A stretch of 11,172 bases of DNA, from assembly GCA_020721025.1 (NCBI GenBank), contig DYNO01000111.1, positions 1-11,172 of the forward strand, read 5' to 3'. A model generated the notes under the pieces. It was not told the origin of the DNA, did not search any database, and worked only from the letters and a program-made list of their open reading frames with translations. This DNA comes from Thiomargarita sp. GTDB lineage: Bacteria; Pseudomonadota; Gammaproteobacteria; Beggiatoales; Beggiatoaceae. Shown piece after piece: positions 6,383-11,172 of this stretch. Numbering within the stretch: position 1 is the first letter of the stretch; each line of letters begins with the position of its first letter. A program made the translations under genes and the position numbers.

Positions 6383-6894
6383 ATTATCAAGATGATACAG
6401 CGACAATGCAAAAAAATATTTTAATTCTTGGCGTGGGTAACTTGCTGTTGAGTGACGAAGGGGCGGGCGTACATGCCGTGACGCATTTGCAGCAACATTA
6501 TCAAATTCCTGCGGGTATTGAAGTCATTGATGGTGGGACGGCGGGCATGGAATTGTTGTCGTATATTTTGCAAGCTAACTTTCTGATTTTATTGGATGCA
6601 GTGAATTCTGGCAAGCCACCGGGCACCTTAATTCGGTTAGACAATGAACAAGTGCCGCACTTTTTTGCTACCAAAATGTCGCCGCATCAGATTGGTTTGA
6701 CAGATATTTTAGCCGCTGCAACGTTGAGCGGGGGATCACCGGAGCGGATTCTGTTGTTGGGGGTGGAGCCTGCCAGTTTTGAATTGGGAATGGAACTTTC
6801 GCCTGTCGTCGCGCCGGTGATTCCTCAAATGATTGCTATCGTATTGAATGAATTACGCTTATTAGGATTTGAGTTGTTGTTATCTGAATCTTGA
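6379..6894 (+). CDS. [NiFe]-hydrogenase maturation endopeptidase, HybD/HyaD family (M52)
   Basis: A cytoplasmic protease of 171 residues (162 from the second ATG) that trims the C-terminus of a [NiFe]-hydrogenase large subunit once nickel is loaded. Matches to E. coli HybD recalled from memory: ILGVGNLLLSDEGAGVHAV, IDGGTAGMELL, LILLDAV, KMSPHQIGLTDIL and LLGVEPASFELGMELSP. The three nickel-sensing residues correspond to Glu27, Asp73 and His103 and are all present, so the enzyme looks intact. Two starts are possible: ATG 6379, which overlaps the pseC stop (ATGA) and adds nine polar residues, or ATG 6406, which begins directly at MQKNILILG and fits the family length better. Neither has a clear ribosome site; coupling favours 6379. 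No hydrogenase subunit or hyp gene is nearby, so the substrate enzyme must be encoded elsewhere or lost. Confidence 0.88.
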   Translation: MNYQDDTATMQKNILILGVGNLLLSDEGAGVHAVTHLQQHYQIPAGIEVIDGGTAGMELLSYILQANFLILLDAVNSGKPPGTLIRLDNEQVPHFFATKMSPHQIGLTDILAAATLSGGSPERILLLGVEPASFELGMELSPVVAPVIPQMIAIVLNELRLLGFELLLSES

Positions 6895-6912
6895 GTTCGG
6901 ACAGTTTTAAAC
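6895..6912 (+). repeat. Single-ended copy of the GTTCGGACAGTTTT repeat
   Basis: GTTCGGACAGTTTTAAAC begins at the base after the TGA of the protease gene and matches the right end of the element at 3570-3656 (read on the minus strand) at all but about one position. I found no matching inverted end in the following 350 bases, so this is a truncated copy or a solo end. Confidence 0.45.
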
Positions 6913-6968
6913 GTGACGTTGAAGTAGCGTGATTTTTTCTGAGAGTTAGTGCGATTGTCATCTGAAAT

Positions 6969-6977
6969 TGTTATACT
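6969..6977 (+). promoter_or_regulatory. Extended -10 element, TGTTATACT
   Basis: These nine bases are identical to those in front of the FimV-like gene (3914-3922). A TTGTCA at 6955-6960 is too close (11 bases) to serve as a normal -35. Initiation near 6984 would give either an almost leaderless small ORF at 6994 or a ppdK transcript with a leader of about 265 bases. It is a candidate only. Confidence 0.4.
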
Positions 6978-6993
6978 TAAACAAAAGCGGTTT

Positions 6994-7110
6994 ATGTCGA
7001 GTCTTCCCAATATTTTGGGTGAAAAATTGGCTACCATTTGGAGTCATCCAATTGATTTTCAAGGTTTATACTCCTTGTTGAATCGCTACCAAATTTCGAC
7101 GTACTTTTAA
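6994..7110 (+). CDS. Possible small ORF, 38 residues, unknown
   Basis: ATG at 6994 opens MSSLPNILGEKLATIWSHPI and ends ...NRYQISTYF at TAA 7108-7110. The composition is mixed and protein-like, with no obvious membrane helix. The extended -10 lies 16 bases upstream of the ATG, and only a poor ribosome site (AAAGCGG) lies between them. It does not match any family I recognise. It could be a leader peptide for ppdK, a gene fragment or a chance frame; a frame of this length is easily random. Confidence 0.25.
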   Translation: MSSLPNILGEKLATIWSHPIDFQGLYSLLNRYQISTYF

Positions 7111-7236
7111 GAATCAAATCATTCGTAATAAAAATCGTTGTTCTATTGCTTCGTGATTGATTTTGGTGACAATATTTTAATTTGGTTTTAAAATCAATTC
7201 AATAGAATACTAGAACCTCGTGTAAATTAACCATAT

Positions 7237-7242
7237 AAGGAG
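7237..7242 (+). promoter_or_regulatory. ppdK ribosome binding site, AAGGAG
   Basis: AAGGAG lies 8 bases before the GTG at 7251, normal spacing. The in-frame GTG at 7242 shares its first base with this site and so cannot be the start it serves. This fixes the ppdK start at 7251. Confidence 0.85.
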
Positions 7243-7250
7243 TGCGTTTC

Positions 7251-10025
7251 GTGACGACAAAATATATCTATTCCTTCCAAGAAGGTGATGGAAAAAATAA
7301 GAAATTGTTGGGTGGTAAGGGAGCAAATTTGTGCGAAATGACGCAGATTGGTTTGAATGTTCCCCCCGGTTTTGTCATTACAACGGAGGCGTGTTTAGCC
7401 TATTTGGATAAAAAAGATGTCCCCGCCGGATTGATGGACGAAGTGAAGAACTACATGCAGCAGTTGGAAAAATCGACGGGCAGACAGTTTGGTGGTGCCG
7501 ATAATCCCCTGTTAGTTTCGGTGCGTTCTGGTTCAGCGATTTCCATGCCCGGCATGATGGACACCATTTTGAATTTGGGATTAAATTCGCAAACGTTACA
7601 AGGGTTAATCGCGCAGACTAAGGATGAACGCTTTGGTTATGACGCATATCGTCGCTTTATTCAACTGTTTGGCAAGGTTGCGCTGGGAGTCAAGGATGAA
7701 CATTTTGATGCCCACTTTGAAGAAGTCAAACAGCGTGCCAATACCAAAACTGATGTCAACTTGACCGCAGCAGATTTGAAAGAAATTAGTGAACGTTTTC
7801 TGCACGTTGTCAAAGAACAAACCGGTCATCCCTTCCCCGAAGATGTGTTTGAACAGTTAGAAATCGCAGTGAAAGCGGTGTTTAATTCATGGATGGGCAA
7901 ACGGGCAATTGATTATCGGCGGGAATTTCATATTTCCAGTGCGGTGGCGAATGGCACGGCGGTCAATGTGGTTGCTATGGTATTTGGTAATATGGGCAAT
8001 GATTGCGCCACAGGCGTAGGATTTACCCGCAATCCCGGCACTGGCGAAAATGAAATGTATGGCGAATACTTGGTCAACGCGCAAGGGGAAGATGTGGTCG
8101 CGGGAATTCGTACCCCCAAGCCTGTGGCAGAGATGGAAAAAGAAATGCCAGAGATGTATCGCCAACTGGTTGAATTACGCAATAAATTGGAATCGCATTA
8201 TCACGAAGTACAAGACTACGAATACACCATTGAGAAAGAAATTCTCTATTGTTTGCAAACGCGTAATGGCAAAATGAATGCCGCAGCGATGGTGCGTACT
8301 TCTGTCGAAATGGTTGCTGAAGGATTATTAACCAAGGAACAAGCCCTGCTCCGAGTCAATCCCGAACATCTCGAACAATTACTGCATCCACGTTTAGACC
8401 CTCACGGGACGTTTATTCCATTGGCACAAGGCTTACCCGCTTCGCCCGGTGCCGCATACGGAAAATGCGTATTCGATGCTGATCAAGCAGAAACGTTGGG
8501 ACGCGCCGGTGAAAAAGTGATTCTAGTCCGGGAAGAAACCAAGCCAGAAGACATTCACGGCTTTTTCGCGTCACAGGGGATTTTAACCAGTCGGGGCGGT
8601 AAAACCTCGCACGCTGCGGTTGTGGCACGGGGCATGGGGAAACCTTGCGTTGCTGGGGCGGAAAGCATTCGAGTCGATGTCCGGGCGCGTCAAGCGACGG
8701 TTGGCGATAAGATTTTGATCGAAGGCGACATTATCACCATTGATGGCGGCACGGGAAATATTTACTTGGGCGAAGTGCCCACCATTCCCCCCAAATTTTC
8801 TGAAGAACTCAAAACCTTGCTCGATTGGGCGGACAAAGTGGCGCAGTTAAAGGTCATGGCGAATGCCGACACCCCAGACGCAGGCAAAAAGGCTTCGGAA
8901 TATGGCGCGATGGGCATCGGTTTATGTCGCACGGAACGCATGTTTAACGACCCAGAACGTTTGCCGACTGTGGTAGAAATGATTTTATCCGATACGCCGA
9001 AAGAACGCAAAGTTGCCTTAGAACAATTGCTTCCGATGCAACGCCGTGACTTTAAAGAATTATTCAAAATCATGGCACCTCGTCCAGTCACCGTGCGTTT
9101 GCTCGATCCACCGATGCACGAATTCCTCCCGATGGAACAGCAACTACTTGAAGAACTGGATAATTTGCGGCAATTACGCGGGACAGTGCAGGGAATTGGC
9201 AATTTATTCTCCACCATGCGGATGTTGAAAAAACACGATGACAAGGGACTTGCCCATTTACCGCCGCCATTTGATGAAAGAGGCTCGGAAATGGTGGAAG
9301 AAGCCATCGCTCGCAAAGAAAAAATGTTGCGTAAGGTGAAGGAACTTTATGAAGTCAATCCGATGCTTGGACATCGCGGGGTGCGTTTAGGCATCACTTA
9401 TCCTGAAATTTACGAGATGCAAATTCGGGCGATTTTGGAAGCGACCGCCGAATGTGTCAAGGAAGGGATTCAAGTTTTCCCAGAAATCATGGTGCCCCAA
9501 GTCAATACGGTACAAGAATTAATGTATGTGAAACAGTATGTTGACAAAGTGCGGGAGCAAATTGAGAGCGAACAACGGATTAAGCTCAACTTCAAGTTCG
9601 GCACCATGATTGAAGTGGTGCGGGCGTGCATGAGAGCCACCAAACTTGCTGAAATTGCTGAATTTTTCTCCTTTGGCACCAACGATTTGACTCAAGCGAC
9701 TTTTTCTTTTTCACGGGAAGATGCAGAAAACAAATTCCTGCCGCTGTATAACGAAACGGGCATTTTGCGTGACAATCCATTTGAAGTTTTAGACGTGAAC
9801 GGCGTAGGTCAATTGATGCGGATGACGGTGGAATTGGGACGTAAATCACGGAAGGGGCTGAAAATTGGGATTTGTGGTGAACAAGGTGGACATCCGGATT
9901 CGATTCGATTCTGCCATCACATTGGTTTGGATTATGTTTCATGCTCCGGTCCTCGCGTTCCGATAGCCCGTCTCGCAGCAGCACATGCCAAACTTTTAGA
10001 AGATAAATATGTGATCGAAGATTAA
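7251..10025 (+). CDS. ppdK: Pyruvate,phosphate dikinase
   Basis: A cytosolic enzyme that reversibly converts ATP, phosphate and pyruvate to AMP, pyrophosphate and phosphoenolpyruvate, linking glycolysis and gluconeogenesis. From GTG 7251 (fixed by AAGGAG) it has 924 residues, slightly above the usual 870-900 or so, and begins MTTKYIYSFQEGDGKNKKLL. Order: N-terminal ATP-grasp domain with GGKGANLCEM, VSVRSGSAISMPGMMDTILN and GVGFTRNPGTG; a central swivelling phosphohistidine domain with SRGGKTSHAAVVARGMGKP, catalytic His454 and, two residues before it, the Thr targeted by the regulatory kinase in other species; and a C-terminal TIM barrel with VRLLDPPMHEFLP, GTNDLTQATFSFSRED and GICGEQGGHP carrying catalytic Cys875. 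All key residues are present, so it should be active. Small departures from the sequences I remember are GGKTSH for GGMTSH and CSGPRVPIARL for CSPF/YRVPIARL. It is monocistronic, with its own ribosome site and a strong terminator. Confidence 0.97.
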   Translation: MTTKYIYSFQEGDGKNKKLLGGKGANLCEMTQIGLNVPPGFVITTEACLAYLDKKDVPAGLMDEVKNYMQQLEKSTGRQFGGADNPLLVSVRSGSAISMPGMMDTILNLGLNSQTLQGLIAQTKDERFGYDAYRRFIQLFGKVALGVKDEHFDAHFEEVKQRANTKTDVNLTAADLKEISERFLHVVKEQTGHPFPEDVFEQLEIAVKAVFNSWMGKRAIDYRREFHISSAVANGTAVNVVAMVFGNMGNDCATGVGFTRNPGTGENEMYGEYLVNAQGEDVVAGIRTPKPVAEMEKEMPEMYRQLVELRNKLESHYHEVQDYEYTIEKEILYCLQTRNGKMNAAAMVRTSVEMVAEGLLTKEQALLRVNPEHLEQLLHPRLDPHGTFIPLAQGLPASPGAAYGKCVFDADQAETLGRAGEKVILVREETKPEDIHGFFASQGILTSRGGKTSHAAVVARGMGKPCVAGAESIRVDVRARQATVGDKILIEGDIITIDGGTGNIYLGEVPTIPPKFSEELKTLLDWADKVAQLKVMANADTPDAGKKASEYGAMGIGLCRTERMFNDPERLPTVVEMILSDTPKERKVALEQLLPMQRRDFKELFKIMAPRPVTVRLLDPPMHEFLPMEQQLLEELDNLRQLRGTVQGIGNLFSTMRMLKKHDDKGLAHLPPPFDERGSEMVEEAIARKEKMLRKVKELYEVNPMLGHRGVRLGITYPEIYEMQIRAILEATAECVKEGIQVFPEIMVPQVNTVQELMYVKQYVDKVREQIESEQRIKLNFKFGTMIEVVRACMRATKLAEIAEFFSFGTNDLTQATFSFSREDAENKFLPLYNETGILRDNPFEVLDVNGVGQLMRMTVELGRKSRKGLKIGICGEQGGHPDSIRFCHHIGLDYVSCSGPRVPIARLAAAHAKLLEDKYVIED

Positions 10026-10057
10026 TCACTTTTTCATCTAACTTCAGTAGTCACAAC

Positions 10058-10101
10058 AAAGGGAATTTATACCGACACGTCAGGTATAGATTCCTTTTTT
10101 T
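10058..10101 (+). terminator. Intrinsic terminator of ppdK
   Basis: The arms GGGAATTTATACC (10061-10073) and GGTATAGATTCCT (10083-10095) pair over about 13 bases with two G-U pairs. The stem is extended by AAA/TTT and followed by a T run to 10101, with a 9-base loop between the arms. It starts 33 bases after the ppdK stop. This is a textbook rho-independent structure on the plus strand. Confidence 0.85.
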
Positions 10102-10107
10102 GTCTTC

Positions 10108-10132
10108 TTCAAGCATTCGGAGCGTTTTAAAG
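10108..10132 (+). repeat. Diverged solo end of the TTCAAGCRTTCRGA repeat
   Basis: TTCAAGCATTCGGAGCGTTTT resembles the left end of the element at 3570-3656 (TTCAAGCGTTCAGACAATTTT), with 12 of the first 14 bases shared. No partner end is seen nearby. The match is weaker than at 6895. Confidence 0.35.
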
Positions 10133-10196
10133 TTTTGTTTCAATCCATTGATGGATTCAGCAACATATTGAGTTACTTTGTGCAAAACCAAATAAG

Positions 10197-10314
10197 ATAG
10201 GAGTTATGCAGTTCAAATCTAATTTTCAATTTATTCAAAAAGTTAGTATTTTGATTGATTTTTCGATATTTGAATAAAATCAATTGAATAATGTTTCAAC
10301 TGCGTAACTCCTAT
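10197..10314. repeat. 118-bp inverted-repeat element (MITE-like), ATAGGAGTTAYGCAGTT ends
   Basis: The left end 10197-10213 and right end 10298-10314 are inverted repeats of 17 bases with one mismatch; allowing one more mismatch the match extends to about 21. Subterminal sequences also pair (TTCAATTTATTCAAA near 10226-10240 against TTTGAATAAAATCAATTGAA near 10269-10288), so the whole element can fold. A short direct repeat flanks it: AAG, or ATAAG if the ends are drawn two bases in (10192-10196 and 10313-10317), a possible target duplication. It is too short to encode anything. It shares its termini with the element at 392-460. Confidence 0.7.
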
Positions 10315-10431
10315 AAGAATCTCCAACTCAATAATTTCTCCTTAGATCGTTGTCTGAGTCAGTTGAGCCGTATTCTGTGCCAATTGGGTTTGCAATTCCA
10401 TCGAATCAAGCAACTTTCTAGAAATTGAAAC

Positions 10432-10491
10432 TCAAGGTGTATGATGCTTTGCTTATACATCCTACGCTCGCTGACCATGTCAATCTGATAT
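10432..10491. repeat. Partial second copy of the brnT-disrupting repeat, beside hicA
   Basis: GGTGTATGATGCTTTGCTTA and the following CATCCTACGCTCGCT match the right arm of the element at 161-255 with few changes, including a hairpin-forming GGTGTAT/ATACAT. The other arm is missing. Similarity continues outward (GTCAATCTGATATTCACTT, 10479-10497) with the corresponding flank of the first copy (259-277), 15 of 19 bases. The repeat runs into the hicA stop codon at 10492-10494. Confidence 0.6.
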
Positions 10492-10680
10492 TCACTTGAC
10501 ACTTGGAATATCCAAACAGCGACAAATTTTTTGCACGAGTCGGTCGGCAATTTCAGTATGCCTCGGAATCGCTTCGATTTTACCATTAGCAGGGTTAGTC
10601 CATAGCGAATGTGAACCACCCTCGCGTTTCAGGTAACAGCCGTAACGACGTAAATGTTTAAGCACGGTTTGGCGTTTCAT
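10492..10680 (-). CDS. hicA: HicA-family mRNA interferase toxin
   Basis: A toxin of 62 residues that, when free of HicB, cleaves RNA independently of the ribosome. The start is ATG 10680, which overlaps the hicB stop (ATGA) and begins MKRQTVLKHLRRYG; a longer frame from 10701 would only add seven residues from inside hicB. The double-stranded-RNA-binding-like fold is recognisable from the N-terminal helix, the YLKREGGSHSLWTNP strand with catalytic His24 in GGSH, IEAIPRHTEI and the final helix RLVQKICRCLDI. Length and key residue are normal, so it should be functional. A repeat abuts its stop codon without disturbing the protein. Confidence 0.88.
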   Translation of the reverse strand: MKRQTVLKHLRRYGCYLKREGGSHSLWTNPANGKIEAIPRHTEIADRLVQKICRCLDIPSVK

Positions 10681-10892
10681 AACACGGTAACAGTCTCCCA
10701 CCGCGCAGTTTGAGGTAAACCACGCCTGGTATCTTCGCGGCGGTCTGCTAGAATCATGGCAATGGCGGCGGCGAGGTCATCTTTACATTCTGCCACTGTT
10801 TTGCCTTGTCCATTCGCCCCAGGGATTTCTGGGCAATAAGCAATGTACCAGTCATTATCTTGTTCAATAATTGCCGTAAATTCGTTAGACAT
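10677..10892 (-). CDS. hicB: HicB-family antitoxin
   Basis: An antitoxin of 71 residues that covers the HicA active site. The HicB partial RNase H-like fold is visible: MSNEFTAIIEQDNDWYIAYCPEIPGANGQGKTV, then the helix ECKDDLAAAIAMILADRRED. It lacks a C-terminal helix-turn-helix or ribbon-helix-helix, so it belongs to the short HicB class and may not bind DNA unaided. The ATG at 10892 follows AAGGAG at 10898-10903 with 5-base spacing. It is upstream of and translationally coupled to hicA, the antitoxin-first order common for short HicB proteins. Confidence 0.88.
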   Translation of the reverse strand: MSNEFTAIIEQDNDWYIAYCPEIPGANGQGKTVAECKDDLAAAIAMILADRREDTRRGLPQTARWETVTVL

Positions 10893-10897
10893 AATTT

Positions 10898-10903
10898 CTC
10901 CTT
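10898..10903 (-). promoter_or_regulatory. hicB ribosome binding site, AAGGAG
   Basis: A perfect AAGGAG on the minus strand lies 5 bases before the hicB ATG, whereas hicA has none and depends on coupling. This favours antitoxin synthesis over toxin synthesis. Confidence 0.8.
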
Positions 10904-10933
10904 TGAATCAGAAAATGATGACTGATTGTCACC

Positions 10934-10948
10934 AAACTTTAAAAGTTT
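10934..10948. promoter_or_regulatory. 15-bp perfect dyad upstream of hicB
   Basis: AAACTTT-a-AAAGTTT lies 42 bases before the hicB ATG, where a promoter or operator would be expected. Together with the dyad at 10957-10971 (23 bases centre to centre) it could form a two-site operator. No convincing -35/-10 pair was found, so the role is inferred from position. Confidence 0.35.
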
Positions 10949-10956
10949 CCAATACC

Positions 10957-10971
10957 AGACCTGTCAGGTCT
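10957..10971. repeat. 15-bp perfect dyad, AGACCTG-t-CAGGTCT
   Basis: Perfect 7-base arms around one base, 65 bases upstream of hicB. It may be an operator half of the hicBA control region or one copy of a short palindromic repeat of this type, which I recall as frequent in repeat-rich bacterial genomes. Confidence 0.4.
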
Positions 10972-11059
10972 TCTGAGAGGGCGGGCAACCAATCCTAGAA
11001 AGCTAACAAACATTAATACAATCGGTCTAATCAGTTGGATAATGCGATTTCAGAATGAT

Positions 11060-11157
11060 GTCTGAACCAAGATTCTCAGGATTTTTGGATGACCACGATT
11101 TTGTTTAAATCGTTTAATCAAGGAAATCTTGTAAATCAAGCCAATCCCGGTTCAGAC
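11060..11157. repeat. 98-bp inverted-repeat element, GTCTGAACC ends
   Basis: The left end GTCTGAACCAAGATT (11060-11074) and right end AATCCCGGTTCAGAC (11143-11157) are inverted repeats at 13 of 15 positions. The interior carries GGATT/AATC-type words (CAGGATTTTTGGAT, AAGGAAATCTTGTAAATC) typical of a widely scattered repeat I remember from Beggiatoa-like and cyanobacterial genomes; that resemblance is from memory. It has no coding capacity. Confidence 0.6.
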
Positions 11158-11172
11158 AACATCATCGCAGGA

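Larger units (their letters stand above)
6895..7250. other. Leader and spacer upstream of ppdK
   Basis: These 356 AT-rich bases hold the solo repeat end (6895-6912), an extended -10 sequence (6969-6977), a possible 38-codon ORF (6994-7110) and the ppdK ribosome site (7237-7242). A TAGAAT hexamer at 7203-7208 with TTTGGT 16 bases upstream (7181-7186) is a weak candidate for a proximal ppdK promoter. I see no clear intrinsic terminator for the preceding operon and no recognisable riboswitch. Confidence 0.5.
10026..10491. other. Repeat-rich spacer between ppdK and hicA
   Basis: These 466 bases hold the ppdK terminator (10058-10101), a solo repeat end (10108-10132), a perfect AATCCAT-tg-ATGGATT dyad (10142-10157), the 118-bp inverted-repeat element (10197-10314) and a partial copy of the brnT-disrupting repeat next to the hicA stop. 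The remainder (about 10315-10431) shows no gene with a ribosome site or recognisable protein. Confidence 0.6.

Noticed and set aside
7242..7250. GTG at 7242 as the ppdK start
   Set aside because: This codon shares a base with the AAGGAG ribosome site; GTG 7251 has correct spacing and matches the family N-terminus.
6895..7250. Riboswitch or structured leader for ppdK
   Set aside because: The spacer is long enough, but I could not identify conserved riboswitch motifs or a terminator/antiterminator pair in it.
8762..9316. 184-codon minus-strand open frame inside ppdK, rich in Ser and Cys
   Set aside because: The serine-rich composition is what antisense of the ppdK codons produces, and the region encodes a conserved part of PPDK on the plus strand.
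9592..10029. 145-codon minus-strand open frame inside the end of ppdK
   Set aside because: It lies antisense to a strongly conserved part of ppdK (catalytic Cys875 region) and has no recognisable domains; it is an open shadow of a well-supported gene.
10359..10619. 86-codon minus-strand frame overlapping hicA in another frame
   Set aside because: Its first part is an out-of-frame reading of hicA and its second part is translated repeat, which explains the YKQSIIH resemblance to the brnT remnant; it is not a gene.

Overview
The window looks like chromosomal DNA of a gammaproteobacterium. The clues are a FimV/HubP-like LysM protein, a HybD/HyaD-type hydrogenase maturation protease and a bacterial pyruvate,phosphate dikinase. 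AT-rich spacers hold many short palindromic repeats, and there are remains of small toxin-antitoxin loci. That mix recalls filamentous sulfur oxidisers of the Beggiatoa/Thiotrichales type, but the taxonomic guess is inference from gene families and repeat style. No rRNA, tRNA, CRISPR array or transposase gene was found.

Layout. Positions 1-297 (minus strand) hold a BrnT/BrnA-type toxin-antitoxin pair. The brnA-like antitoxin runs off the left edge. The brnT toxin frame has its core replaced by a double-hairpin repeat, yet still reads through in frame to the antitoxin start. Positions 298-478 are almost entirely repeat DNA. Positions 479-3511 (minus) encode a secreted protein of about 1010 residues with PPC and PKD beta-sandwich domains and two tandem copies of a C-terminal domain I do not recognise. 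A 441-base divergent spacer contains a palindromic element and, at its right end, an extended -10 promoter.

Positions 3953-6894 (plus) form a tight three-gene cluster: a short FimV-like LysM/transmembrane protein, a PseC-like sugar aminotransferase and a [NiFe]-hydrogenase maturation protease. The last two overlap by ATGA. No hydrogenase structural genes and no other pseudaminic acid genes are in view, so why these three sit together is unclear. After a 356-base spacer with a possible 38-residue ORF comes ppdK (7251-10025), with a clear ribosome binding site and a strong intrinsic terminator. It interconverts pyruvate and phosphoenolpyruvate at the centre of carbon metabolism.

The right end carries a complete hicBA toxin-antitoxin pair on the minus strand (10492-10892), flanked by repeats: a second copy of the repeat that broke brnT, a 118-bp inverted-repeat element, two perfect dyads upstream of hicB and a GTCTGAACC-ended element at the right edge. 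At least four families of short inverted-repeat elements occur in 11 kb. The most interesting signal is how these elements relate to the two toxin-antitoxin loci.
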